Source: Zoroaster sp. YZ-2022 | Taxonomy: Eukaryota; Echinodermata; Asteroidea; Forcipulatida; Zoroasteridae | Assembly (NCBI GenBank): GCA_029582265.1 | Contig: CM055831.1 | Location: 24,628,682 to 24,692,681 of the forward strand | Length of the DNA: 64,000 nt | Reading direction: 5' to 3' | Shown here: one piece after another, positions 11,690 through 22,310 of the stretch | Layout: each line of letters begins with the position of its first letter | How positions within the stretch are numbered: the stretch's first letter is position 1 | Notes under the pieces: model-generated | What the model was told of the DNA's origin: nothing | Databases searched by the model: none | The model's input: only the letters and a program-made list of their open reading frames with translations | Program-made: the position numbers and the translations under genes

Positions 11690-12009
11690 TTAACCCTCCT
11701 ATGTACAGTGCAGTTGCCATAGAATTGTCAGACCTTTCAAAACCTTTCAAGTTTGCTGTACTGAAGGGTTTTGAAAGGTGAGAAAACTGTCTGACAAAAG
11801 GGACCTATGAAAGGTTTCGAAAGGTGTAACAACTCTCTGAACAAACTGGTGTTGAAATGTTTCAATACCTTTCAAAGGGTATTGAAAGGTGTGGTTGTTC
11901 AGTAGCAACAAATTCTGGAGGGTTTTAAAGGGTTCATAATAATTGATAACCATTTTGGCCCGTAAGCAGATTTTGAAAGGTTTTGAAAGGTCAAACCATA
12001 GGAGGTTAA
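11690..12009 (+). mobile_element. family D TTAA element
   Basis: Same architecture and orientation as 6091-6412: TTAACCCTCCTATG left end, and a right end decayed to CATAGGAGGTTAA. Followed without a gap by family B sequence that reuses its TTAA. Confidence 0.9.
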
Positions 12010-12540
12010 AGGGAATGTTGGATTTTGATGGACTCAGTACTGTGTAGCCCAGACAGGGATACTTTACATGGGGCTGGGTGTCCCAATTCCAGCTAAGTCC
12101 AGCAGTTGAGTGGTAGTGTTTGTGGAGTGTCGTGGCCGAGCGGTCTAGCTTGCCGGACTCAAGTTTTGGTGTTAGCAGCAGAATGTGGGTTCGAATCCCG
12201 GCCGTGACACTTGTGTCCTTGAGCAAGACACTTAACCATAATTGCTTCTCTCCACCCAGGGGTTAAATGGGTACTTGTGAGGGCAGAGTTGGTTGATTGG
12301 CCCTGTGTGCGCTGTGATGGCAGCAGTTGAGCTGTATACTCCCCAGGGAGCTGAGATGGTTTCAGGAATGATTTATATGCCTTATGAGCAGGGGTAATGA
12401 TATAATGCGCCTTGAGCACCACTTAGTTTGTGCGCTATATAAGTCCACACATTATTATTATTATTATTATTATGGTGTTGGATTTTGGCAGAATCTGGAA
12501 GGTTCTTAGCCAGAATAGCTAGGGGGTTAGGGTTCAGATT
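12006..12540 (+). mobile_element. family B TTAA element interrupted by a SINE
   Basis: The left part (TGGACTCAGTACTGTGTAGC ... CAATTCCAGCTAAGTCC) ends at about 12123. The right part resumes at about 12474 with GGTGTTGGATTTTGG and ends AGCTAGGGGGTTAGGGTTC. Compare the uninterrupted copy at 24451-24786. The final TTAA is degraded to TTCA. Confidence 0.75.
12124..12473 (+). mobile_element. full-length tRNA-Leu-derived SINE inserted in family B
   Basis: Complete head with A and B boxes and CAA anticodon loop, body, and (ATT)n tail. It lies inside a TTAA element, so this SINE copy is younger than that element. Confidence 0.92.
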
Positions 12541-12800
12541 TGTTAGTATTTATTCTAACATAGATCACAGCTGTTATCCGTTTCAAATTTATAATACATT
12601 TTGTGTTTTCTCGAAAATGACAGCTTGTCAGATGGAGTAATATCTAAGGCTATTTTGTACCATCACCGACTTTACACCAAACCTGTTTTTACATTATGAT
12701 TCAGTTATTTTGTAATTGGATAATTACTAACGTGTAACATTGAAATACAAAAGTGAACAACTATACAACCTTCAATATTGTGACATTTAATAGTATGATA

Positions 12801-13146
12801 ATGTTGGCAAAACGTCTTCTAAAAGTATCCGTAATGTTGGCAAAACATCTTATAAAAGTATCCGTAATGTTGGCAAAACGTCTTCTAAATGTATCCGTAA
12901 TTTTGGCAAAACAACTTCTAAAAGTATCTGTAATGTTGGCAAAACTTCTTCTAAAAGTATCCGTAATGTTGGCAAAACGTCTTCTGAAAGTATCCGTAAT
13001 GTTGGCAAAACAACTTCTAAAAGTATCCGTAATGTTGGCAAAACAACTTCTAAAAGTATCCATAATGTTGGCAAAATGTCTTCTAAAAGTATCGTAATGT
13101 TGGCAAAAAGTCTTCAAAAAGTATCTGTAATATTGGCAAAACATCT
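12801..13146. repeat. 33-bp minisatellite, about 11 copies
   Basis: The unit is ATGTTGGCAAAACGTCTTCT followed by AAAAGTATCCGTA. The period is a multiple of three, so long repetitive open frames appear on both strands. Codon-level conservation is absent and no gene is inferred. Confidence 0.95.
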
Positions 13147-13405
13147 TTCTGTGCACCAAGAAATACAGTTTGGTCAAACTACATTCTTGGGAGAAAATTG
13201 GAAACATTAATTTTCAAATTAGATTTTTTTCCCCAACAGAGCGCAGTTTTCATTCCTGAATTTAGGAAAGAGCACTTTTTCCTAATTTTGACCTGAAAAT
13301 TAGTGGAAACAATTGGACTTTTCTCGGAAATGGCAGCACCACAGAGGAAATAACTTGCAGAGAAGATTAATATATGTACTGCCATCAGCTTTATGCCAAG
13401 TTAGT

Positions 13406-13490
13406 TTAACCAGTTCGCGTCAGGAATAAAAAAGTTTTTCTGGGCCCCGGTGCGGGTTTCTTTTTCCCACACAAACACGTTTTTGTTTGC
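13406..13490 (-). mobile_element. family H TTAA element, terminal fragment
   Basis: TTAACCAGTTCGCGTC, then GGAATAAAAAAGTTTTTC and a diverged GGTGCGGGTTT, is the reverse complement of the right end of the H copies at 17369 and 61810. Confidence 0.65.
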
Positions 13491-13876
13491 ATGAATTTAG
13501 CTTATTAGCATATAATTTGGCGCGTTTCCCTTTGATAATTTCACTAATTCTAAAATGATTTTTGTATTTTTTTTTTCATTCGTTGCCATCTTGGATGTCA
13601 CTTATCCACCGCACAAGCAGAATCCGCAAATTAAGGCTCCAGATCAGATACCGACTGTCTGGTGATCGAGATCCGGATCCATGCTAAACAAACAGACCCG
13701 AAGTTGTAATATATTATTCTATCCCCGTTTGTGAAAACCAATATGTAAGTTGTGCAGTAGTTTTTGACGTCTTAGTTGTGCGTGCGTTGTCATTGAATGA
13801 CCAGGTCGGTCATTGTTTTATAAGCTAGGTGAATCTGCCATCATAAGTCAATTGATTATAACAAAAGGAAGGTTTA

Positions 13877-14257
13877 ATAATACTACTACTACTACTAATA
13901 ATAATAATATGGACTTATATGGCGCACGTATCCACCAAACTGGTGCTCAAGGTGTATTTTATTATTACCCCTGCTCATCAGGCTCATAAATCATTCCTGA
14001 AACCATCTCAGCTCCCTGGGGAGTATACAGCTCAATTGCTGCCATTACAGCGCAGATAGGGCTAATCAAACACAACCACCAACTCTGCCCTCACAGGTAC
14101 CCATTTACCCCTGGGTGGAGAGAAGCAATTATGGTGAAGTGTCTTGCTCAAGGACACAAGCACCATGGTCGCGGTCGGGATTCGAACCCACATTCTGACG
14201 ACTCAGCCATCAGAACACAAATCCGATGCACTAAACCGCTCGACCATGGCACTCCAT
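13877..14257 (-). mobile_element. tRNA-Leu-type SINE, variant subfamily
   Basis: Same body and (ATT/ACT)n tail as the main SINE. The head reads TGGTCGAGCGGTTTAGTGCA then TCGGATTTGTGTTCTGATGG, so the anticodon loop differs and the variable arm is longer. The copies at 17992 and 38042 share this head. Confidence 0.85.
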
Positions 14258-14551
14258 GAGTGATGGAGGAGAAACCAATACAAACTGGTAGCCAGTGTGC
14301 AAACCATGTCATGTGTTAATTCATTTGCCTCGGTTTTGTTGTCTCCGTCTCTCTCGCCATCGGGCCCAGACTTGCCCGGACAAGATAGTTACCGGCAAAT
14401 GTCCCTGATGTGGATTAAAAAAAAGGTCAGGATACCAGCATCGACGGTGTCGGTTTGCAGCAATTACATTCCCAGATTATGCTGAGATCCAAGGATCTAT
14501 TTAATGCTGGGTAAGATGAAAGGATGCCTTCTGTCAAACAGACATGGGGCC

Positions 14552-14720
14552 AAATGCATAGAGTTGCTAAGCACAGAAAGCTCTGCTTAGCCAAAAATAG
14601 GTTACCAGCCAAATTAACACGTAATGCATATTGGTTGTGTCAGGTTCTCGGATAAGTCTTACTTAGCAGACACATTGGTTCAGCAACATTTTCTGATTCA
14701 CGGCTGTTTGAAATTGGACC
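14552..14720. mobile_element. family M repeat (GCTAAGCA-rich), diverged
   Basis: CAAATGCATAGAGTTGCTAA is followed by AGCTCTGCTTAGCC and ACCAGCCAAATT. Related copies with GCTAAGCA and CTGGTAACC words lie at 16930, 31587 and 50178. It looks like a foldback MITE. Confidence 0.55.
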
Positions 14721-14751
14721 CAGTTAGTGGGAAGTTAATTTTATTTTTTAT

Positions 14752-15083
14752 TTAACCCTCCTATGGTTTGACGTTTCAAAACCTTTCAAAATCTGCTTAC
14801 GGGCCAAAATGGCTATCAATAATTATGAACCCTTTAAAACCCTCCAGAATTTGTTGCTACTGAACAACCACACCTTTCAATACCCTTTGAAAGGTATTGA
14901 AACATTTCAACACCAGTTTGTTCAGAGAGTTGTTACACCTTTCGAAACCTTTCATAGGTCCCTTTTGTCAGACAGTTTTCTCACCTTTCAAAACCCTTCA
15001 GTACAGCAAACTTGAAAGGTTTTGAAAGGTTTTGAAAGGTCTGACAATTCTATGGCAAACTGCACTGTACATAGGAGGGTTAA
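14752..15083 (-). mobile_element. family D TTAA element
   Basis: Inverted relative to the copies at 6091, 11690 and 44019. The TTAA and CCCTCCTATG ends are intact. It has one extra GAAAGGTTTT unit near 15015-15035. Confidence 0.92.
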
Positions 15084-15175
15084 TTTATGAAGATGTGGTG
15101 AAAATCAAAAGATGTTTTCCTTGTTAATCTTTACCAAAATTAAAGATTATTACTATGAACCTCATTAATTGTCGA

Positions 15176-15550
15176 TTATCCCTCCTACTTTTGGTACCTT
15201 TTTCATACAAGTTGACCCACCATTTGAAACCATTCGCTTTTGTGGTTTTGAATGGTGACATAACTGTGTACAGTATTGATTTCCCCAAATGGCTTTGAAT
15301 GGTAGGTCAGCTAATACAAAACCTTGTTTGGATCTTTCCAAATGGTAGTACAGCTAATACAAAACCTTGTTTGGATACTTCTAAGTGGTGAATCAATGGA
15401 CCCTCTATGCATTTGAATGGATTTGAATGGTAGTAAAGCTTGCTACCAACACTGTTCAAATGGTATCACCATGTGTGTACAAAACCAATGGGCATTTTGG
15501 TAAGTGGAAATTTTGAATGGTTTCAAATGGTCAAACAGTAGGAGGGTTAA
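15176..15550 (+). mobile_element. family E TTAA element
   Basis: Starts TTATCCCTCCTACTTTTGG (decayed TTAA) and ends AAACAGTAGGAGGGTTAA. The interior is built from CCATTTGAAACCATT and AATGGTTTCAAATGG words, with a partly duplicated GCTAATACAAAACCTTGTTT segment. The inverted partner copy is at 38268. Confidence 0.88.
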
Positions 15551-16027
15551 TTAATTTAATGAGAAAGCAACATGCAAACGTAACAGCCAGCCTACCAAAC
15601 ACAAACACATTTTGTGTGACTTGGAACCAAAAACTACTTTGCAATTCTTTCATGCAAAGCAATTTTTTCTCCCTTTTTTTTGGCATTTTTTTTTGGTTGG
15701 ATAACTCAATCTTTGAATAACACGTCAGACACTGGTTTTTCATTTGCTGCATGTGCCGAACATTCTCAACAGTATTTTTAGATACAGCGTGACATGTAAC
15801 CAGCCCTTTTGGTATGTGAAAACATTTCCTGGACACGGCTTACAGTGCATTGCGTGCAGTTGACAAGCTCGGACAAGCATCACGGACAGTTGAACAAAAT
15901 GTTACATGCCCCCCCCCCATGGACAGTTCAATAAACCGCAAGCAGTGCTGTCCGAGTATATTATTATATTCACCTTGGTTGTTTGAACAACCTATCGTGC
16001 TGTCTCAGTAAGTGAAAAAAAAAAATT

Positions 16028-16349
16028 CTTTGGTTTCTGGCCTCAGACCAGCACGTCAGCATTTTTTTAGTATTCCTTTTTTTTTGTGCTGTGAAACGAT
16101 GTCCAATTGCAGCCAAAATTGTTGGATCGATAGGAATTCTGCCGTGCTGTGTTTTAAATGACTTTTTCACATAGGGGTATGAACGTTTGCCCGATTTGTT
16201 CGCCCTCTCTTAGCCACCATACTTTGTGTATGGGAAATGTGGTCTGGTTCCAATAACCGCGTATACGTACAAGTATCATGTATTTCACTGGTTGGCTAAA
16301 AGATTACCCAAAAAAGTACACCAACACACCGATTTTGAAACCAACCTAT
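16028..16349. mobile_element. family J element truncated at a SINE
   Basis: Runs from GGTTTCTGGCCTCAGACC through GAAACGATGTCCAATTGCAG and CTTAGCCACCATACTTTG to CACCGATTTTGAAACCAACC. It is similar to 39666-39997 but lacks the final inverted terminus, which is replaced by the SINE at 16350. Confidence 0.7.
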
Positions 16350-16704
16350 GGAGTGTCGTGGCCGAGCGGTCTAGCTTACCGGACTCAAGTTCTGGTGTTA
16401 GCAGCAGAATGTGGGTTCGAATCCCGGCCGTGACACTTGTGTCCTTGAGCAAGACACTTAACCATAATTGCTTCTCTCCACCCAGGGGTTAAACGGGTAC
16501 CTGTGAGGGCAGAGTTGGTTGATTAGCCCTATATGCGCTGTAATGGCAGCAATTGAGCTGTATACTCCCCAGGGAGCTGAGATGGTTTCAGGAATGATTT
16601 ATGAGCCTTATGAGCAGGGGTAATGATATAATGCGCCTTGAGCACCACTCAGTTGGTGGATACGTGCGCTATATACATGTAAGTCCACACATTATTATTA
16701 TTAT
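16350..16704 (+). mobile_element. full-length tRNA-Leu-derived SINE
   Basis: Head (A box TGGCCGAGCGGT, CTCAAGT loop, B box GGTTCGAATCC), standard body and (ATT)n tail are all present, with few differences from the other copies. Confidence 0.93.
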
Positions 16705-16879
16705 GACCAGAAACTGTTGACTTTTTTTTGGGGGGGGGCCCTAATATTTTCCTCTCTCTTAACACTGAAAACTCAATCCTGAGGATTTGAACCCAGGTCC
16801 CTGAATAAGGCAAGGAAACTCCTTGAGGGCTTAAACACGTACGACATGGCCGTTTTAGGGTCAGATTGGTGAAGTCGTT

Positions 16880-17120
16880 TCCTTGTCTACCATTGCTGTG
16901 GATCTGGGTTCGAATTCCACCCAGGCGCCAACTTCACAGAGCTGGTAAGCAGAGAATTTTGCTAAGCAAATATTTTCGCTAAGCAATATAAAACAGACTA
17001 CCAGCCAAAATGCATACAATTTGTAGGAATGTTTGGCTGGTAACCAAAGAAATCCGCTAAGCAAATTTTTTTCTGGTAAGCAATTTTATCTGCTAAGCAG
17101 CCCAATGAAATTGACTCCAG
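16880..17120. mobile_element. family M repeat with adjacent tRNA-like remnant
   Basis: GGGTTCGAATTCCACCCAGG resembles a tRNA B-box arm. It runs into AACTTCACAGAGCTGGTAAG, and inverted GCTAAGCA / TGCTTAGC words with CAGCCAAAATGC and TTTGGCTGGTAACC centres follow, so the M part can fold back. Confidence 0.55.
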
Positions 17121-17368
17121 ATTACACCCAGGTGAACATGGGGATAGGGGTTTTTCCTTGAACAGTTGTTTTTCCCCCACCTCTAAAAAATTCTTTTGCC
17201 AGATTTTTTCACAGTTTTTCTTGAGGCGTGTGAGCTAAAAGCGCAGTTGGACGTTTGTTGAGAAATTCTTGGTTTCATTACAAGAAAACTATGCTAACCT
17301 TCTAGTCCCTCGTGTTGCTACAAGGGTCAAATTGGATCATCAATATACTACATCTTCTATGCCTTGCC

Positions 17369-17631
17369 TTAACCAGTTCGCGTCGGAGGCCGTGTATACA
17401 CGCAATTTTTTTTTGGACAGCGGATCGGAGAGCGTCTAAACACGCCACAGGATTCTCGGGAATATTTGTATAGATTCCCGGTCGACATGGCAACGAGCCA
17501 TAAGCAGGCGGTGGAAGACGCGGTCTCCCCGGTCACGCTCTGGTGAGCACCATTGGTCGTGTTTGTGCAGTAAAAATAAACCCGCCACGGGGTTCGGAAA
17601 AACTTTTTTATTCCCGGTGCGAACTGGTTAA
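17369..17631 (+). mobile_element. family H TTAA element, 263 bp
   Basis: Bounded by TTAACCAGTTCGCGTC and GTGCGAACTGGTTAA, forming an inverted repeat of about 13 bp. It has the same length as 61810-62072, with about seven substitutions by eye. The inner sequence is GC-richer than its surroundings. Confidence 0.92.
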
Positions 17632-17817
17632 AGGGGCAATATCGTCACGATCAACAGGGCATGGAATCGGAGTGCTAGTTTTAATACCCCCGCATGATCA
17701 GGTCATGTTACCGTTGCTGCTGCATAAATGAGCCAGTAATCTTCAGTCTTAAACTAGGACATCGATTCTATGCCCTGTCAAAAGTCTGCTGTGATCGTGA
17801 CGATACTGCCCCTTTGA
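17628..17817 (+). mobile_element. family G TTAA element
   Basis: TTAAAGGGGCAATATCGTCA left end and ACGATACTGCCCCTTTG right end, with an imperfect palindrome between. It shares its left TTAA with the right TTAA of the H element. Confidence 0.87.
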
Positions 17818-17894
17818 GCACTAGGAAGGTCAAAAATAGTCAATTTACACAAATGGCCCAAAAATGGATCAAAACCAGTCAGCTAGACAAAAGA

Positions 17895-18483
17895 TTAAAG
17901 GGACAGTATCGTCACAATCAGAGCAGACATTTAATAATAATACACGATAAAGTGCACATATCCTAGCTACTAGATCAAGGCACTGTGTAGTATTCCCCCA
18001 TGCTCATCAGGCGCATAAATCATTCCTGAAACCATCTCAGCTCCCTGGGGAGTATACAGCTCCATTGCTGCCATTTCGGCGCATATAGGGCTAATCAAAC
18101 ACAACAACCAACTCTGCCCTCACAGGTTACCCATTTACTCCTGGGTGGAGAGAAGCAATTATGGTAAAGTGTCTTGCTCAAGGACACAAGCACCATGGTC
18201 GCGGCCAGGATTCGAACCCACATTCTGACAACTCGGCCATCAGACACAAATCCGATGCACTAAACCACTCGACCATGCCACTCCATGGCATGTCCTTAAC
18301 AGGGAATGGAATCGGTGTCCTAGTTTAAGATGAACACAGTGACTGATAATTACTGGCTCATTTATGCAGCAGCAACGGTAATATGACCTTATCATGTGAG
18401 GTATTATTTTTAGTCACTGAGTTAATCTAAAACTATCACTCTGATTCCATGCCCTGTTGATCGTGATGATATTGTCTCATTAA
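17895..18483 (+). mobile_element. family G TTAA element interrupted by a SINE
   Basis: The left end TTAAAGGGACAGTATCGTCA is at 17895. The rest of G resumes at about 18290 (AACAGGGAATGGAATCGG) and ends ATTGTCTCATTAA. A variant SINE lies between the two parts. Its terminal TTAA at 18480 is shared with element I. Confidence 0.75.
17992..18287 (-). mobile_element. variant tRNA-Leu-type SINE, tail missing
   Basis: Contains the variant head (TTAGTGCATCGGATTTGTGT read on -), a B box and most of the body. It ends at about 17992 before the (ATT)n tail. Confidence 0.8.
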
Positions 18484-18569
18484 CCTTAACTCCCTAAGCA
18501 TTGTTACTGAACAATAAAAACCCTTCAAAATCCTCCAACTGCTTTTGTTGTCTAGGGAGTTAGGGTTAA
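18480..18569. mobile_element. family I miniature TTAA element, 90 bp
   Basis: TTAACCTTAACTCCCTA left end and TAGGGAGTTAGGGTTAA right end. The interior holds CATTGTTACTGAACAA and CCCTTCAAAATCCTCCAA. The copy at 39286-39375 has the same length in the opposite orientation. Confidence 0.88.
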
Positions 18570-18924
18570 GCTCAAGGGGGAAAATTAACACAAACCAGAC
18601 AGTTGAATGTTTTTGACCAGTGTAGCCAGAAACATGTTTGGGCCTCGGTCATTGGTTAAGCGTTTTCGCGAGTTCGGTTGTGCTGCGATGACGTCATTGT
18701 TCTGACCAAACGTGAACCGAAGTTTGTGATCGGTTACGCTTGGTTTCAAGATTGTAAAAAGTAACAAAAGTTTTGTTAATTATTTGTTAAAACATGATGG
18801 AATGATTGCTCGTATACAAGTATATCTTTCAAGTTTATTACTAGTCAGATGCAAGTTTCTGCAAGGTTCTGAGGAATAATGAGAATTTTTTATTTTTTTT
18901 TGGTTTCTCCTTGGCAAACCTCAG

Positions 18925-19076
18925 GATTCAGAGGGAGACACTGCTCTGCATGACGCAATCAGCAAGAAGCGTGACGACATCTTATCCCTATTACTGGACA
19001 ATAATGCCGACATCTGCGTCACCAACAACAATGGCTTCAATGCACTTCACCACGCTGCACTCCGCGGGAACCCCAG
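18925..19076 (+). CDS. mib1: internal ankyrin-repeat exon of mind bomb 1 E3 ubiquitin ligase (partial gene)
   Basis: This 152-bp exon encodes 50 residues plus two bases of a split codon. It reads without a stop from [18 protein letters not shown] through [17 protein letters not shown], an ankyrin-repeat stretch characteristic of Mind bomb. The family is a RING E3 ligase that ubiquitinates Delta/Jagged in the signal-sending cell, which promotes ligand endocytosis and Notch activation. Mind bomb proteins carry N-terminal MIB/HERC2 and ZZ domains, ankyrin repeats, and C-terminal RING fingers; only part of the ankyrin region lies here. The acceptor is a pyrimidine-rich stretch ending in CAG before GATTCAG, and the donor is AG|GTATGTG. 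The exon ends in phase 2 with AG, which fits the serine that follows GNP in MIB1. ISKKRDD and NNNGF favour MIB1 over MIB2. No adjacent exon was found within the window. A processed pseudogene is unlikely because both splice sites are intact. Confidence 0.92.
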
Positions 19077-19337
19077 GTATGTGAATTATCTTTTTTGACT
19101 TTGACGGTAACTCCATCCTATCTCTGTCGACGCTTTCAACATCAGAGGCACAGTTTTGCAATGGTTGGAGAGCGATACGGACAGCATGCAGACAGACTAC
19201 CGGTGTGTCGTTTCCATTTAATACTGTATATAGGAACTGAAAGCCAGTGGGGAGAGATCACTGGTTTTCACATCACCCACTGGGTTTTAAAGGAAGTTTC
19301 AACATTTGGTGACATACGTTCATTTTATCTAGTAGAC

Positions 19338-19550
19338 CTGTGATTGATTTCTCAGGATTTTTCCTGATTTCAGGATTTTTACAAATCACCGCTTGCTTAA
19401 AAATGTTCTTGAAGGAAGAGAATTAGCCACCGAGGAACGAAAGAAGTAGCCTGTATTGTGTCCAAAGCTCTAGTTTCTTGTTTGCGGGGATGTGGAGAGT
19501 CTGTAAATCCTCCGAAATGAAACATCCAGGAGGCTCAGGGGGTAGCTATG
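19338..19550 (+). mobile_element. family T repeat, left half
   Basis: CTGTGATTGATTTCTCAGGA, then GGAAGAGAATTAGCCACC, TAGTTTCTTGTTTGCGGGGA and ACATCCAGGAGGCTCAGGGG. It lacks the core array and the right end seen at 22311-23688. Confidence 0.8.
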
Positions 19551-20810
19551 TGACAAAAATTTTCAAAATCAACAGATTCCAATACAACTGGTATCATTGT
19601 CAAGGTCTTGAATAGACGATTACAATGATATAAGGATCATCTTCCTGTGACCAAAAATAAGGAAGTTATGACATGTTGAATCCGGCAATTTTAGGCCCGT
19701 AAATGGCAATTATTTTATAAGGAAAAACAAAAGAAATGTAAATTTGACTTGTGACCCGTTTCCTAGATTTTCTCGGATTCCATATCACAACTTTCTTAAT
19801 TCTTGTCCGATTTTCAAAAGGTTGGTATCACTGGAATGCTTGGGAAAAGAGGAAGAATAATAACCTATTTCCAGGCTAATTCAATGATTAGTTTGTTTTG
19901 TAGTGCTGATTTACAAATAAGAAATACAAAAAAATGTGTTAAAAAAAAATAATAATAAATTAAAAAAATTATGAAAAAAAAAAAAATTACTCAAATCTGA
20001 GGATTGTTTTCATATTTTTACACTAAAATCTTCGAAAGCCTCTCATCCCTGATTTAATTTAATATTAAAACAATTTATAAATTATATTGGACTGGAAATA
20101 TAAAACAAAATAATGAAAATAGATTTTTAAAAATAGAGAAAAAAAATCACTCATCTGAGAATTTTTAATATTTATACTGAAATCATGAGAAATTCTTATC
20201 CCTGATTTAATTAAACATTATAAAAACAATAAATGATATTGGACTGGAAATATGAAGAAAAAAATGAAATAAGTTCATGAAAACTAATATTTAATATTGT
20301 GTTACCGATGTATATTACTTATTAGGTTTAAACGGACGATTTATCGGACTGAAAATTGGTAGGTCTATAGCGCTGAACGCGGCGCAATACAATCTTTGGT
20401 TGACATCGATGTTTGGGGAGTCCAAAAAACATAACTGGGAGACGTTCAATCGCCGTCAAAATTGGCCAAGAGGTAGAAAACAAGTATAGAAAAATGATAT
20501 TTGTGGTTTGATAAGTGATATTACTCACCTTTTGGTAAATCGTCGATGGTTTTGATGAGCAAGAGCGAACCCAAATTTCGAGAATATTTTTTGGAAACTT
20601 CTAGATGCCGCATTCAGAAAATTTGAGAACGAGGTTGAAGTAGAATATTTGATCTACGTCTTCGAAAAAAAATCTCCTGGGTGCGTCAAAAAGAACGGCC
20701 TCAGCGAAACGTTACAAAGCGCTATCTCCACGGTGTCTTCGCCACGGCGATTCAACCCGAGATTGAGGCCGCGGCCGAAAAGATTTGCGACAATGCGTGG
20801 GATACGCACA
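19551..20810. other. AT-rich noncoding sequence
   Basis: Poly-A/T tracts dominate 19925-20315, with two loosely related blocks (around 19990-20090 and 20140-20260) sharing CTGAGGATT/CTGAGAATT and TTGGACTGGAAATAT. No exon was recognised. Confidence 0.5.
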
Positions 20811-21050
20811 TACCTACAGGGGGCTTTGTCCTCTAGACCAAAGGGAGACACTGGCCCACTACCCATTTTTCGGGATATTTTACTTTTGTCAAATCACACC
20901 TCTGATCTACATGTAGTTTTCGAGAAATATATCACAAACCAACCTGCATTGTGTCCAAACCTCTAGTTTCTTGTTTGTGGGGATGTGGAGAGTCTGTAAA
21001 TCCTCCAAAATTAAACATCCAGGAGGTTCAGGGGGGCTTTGTCCACAATA
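20811..21050 (+). mobile_element. family T fragments, rearranged
   Basis: A right-end piece (GGGGGCTTTGTCCTCTAGAC ... GTCAAATCACACC) precedes a middle piece (GTGTCCAAACCTCTAGTTTC ... CATCCAGGAGGTTCAGGG). This order is reversed relative to a complete T copy. Confidence 0.75.
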
Positions 21051-21796
21051 GATGCTCATGTGATTGAGAAAAAAAAGAAAAAAAACTCCACACGATTTGG
21101 AATGTTTTTATGTGTTAAAAAAATGTTGCTTTGTGTAAATTCAACATAACAATTCCTGGGCATGTTTCACAAATGGTCACCCCAGGGGTCAAAAATGAAA
21201 AGTCCCTGAAAAATAACGATATGTGTTAGATATTCAAAGCTTATACCCAAAATTAACATGAAGAATTATTGTTACTCTTGTTACCTTTAACTTTTTTACT
21301 CATTTAAGTGCCGATAAAAATTAACATGTCTTCTTCAGATTCCTGGAAAAACTCATTTCTATCGATTCCGTCCGACATGCTGACATTTTCAGCAAGAAAG
21401 CAAAATTAAATAAAATTGAGTGAAAAAATAATGTCCTGTGCCATTACTGACAGTCTGTTCTGTACACTGAATGAAAAAACATTTAATCGTCAATAAAAAA
21501 AAATTGATTTAAAACACTTTGGAAACGAGCCCTCCTGTTCTCTCTCAGACGAAAACACTTCAGACGAAATCATTTCTCAGGAAGATTGTTACGTGTACCA
21601 ACTTTAGTAATTTAAAAAAATAATAATTCATTAATTTGATAACTGCCAGTGTTGTACCTTCCTGATAAAAAAGAGAAATTTCAATTTGATTTTGAAGCTG
21701 GCTGTGTGGCACATCAGTAAAGGAAGGACTTCCAAGAAAATGCTAAAAAATACCAGATTTAAAATTCCATTAATAAATTGGGTAAATATTATCAAG

Positions 21797-22170
21797 TGGG
21801 TGTCACTGCCACACCCTTCCTTGGTGGGCGTCACTGCCACACCCTTCCTTGGTGGGCATTACTGCCACACCCTTCCTTGGTGGGCGTCACTGCCACACCC
21901 TTTCTTGGTAGGCATCACTGCCACACACTTCCTTGGTGGGCATCACTGCCACACACTTCCTTGGTAGGCATCACTGCCACACCTTTCCTTGGTAGGCATC
22001 ACTGCCACACCCTTCCTTGGTGGGCGTCACTGCCACACCCTTCCTTGGTGGGCGTCACTGCCACACCCTTTGTTGGTGGGCGTCACTGCCACACCCTTTG
22101 TTGGTGGGCTTCACTGTCACACCCTTCCTTGGTGGGCATCACTGCCACACCCTTCGTTGGTGGGTGTATA
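21797..22170. repeat. 28-bp minisatellite, about 13 copies
   Basis: The unit is TGGGCGTCACTGCCACACCC followed by TTCCTTGG. Variants include GCATCAC and TTTGTTGG. The open frames across it are repetitive and not gene-like. Confidence 0.95.
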
Positions 22171-22310
22171 TGCCAGTATTTTAGTTCAGTACTTTCTGAC
22201 GATGATAGGGAAGTAAGCATGTGGTTACCATCATTTGTGTGTGGTAATAGTTTTGCATTGTGCAAGAATTTGAAATTTGAAAGTTTTTTTCTCAGGGTTT
22301 AAGTACTAGG

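Noticed and set aside
11747..12226. 159-residue - strand frame
   Set aside because: It spans a family D element, family B sequence and a SINE head; similar peptides recur wherever D occurs.
12753..13207. Repetitive protein-like frames (MLAKRLLKVSV / RRRFANITDTF type)
   Set aside because: Product of a 33-bp array with period divisible by three; no other evidence of coding.
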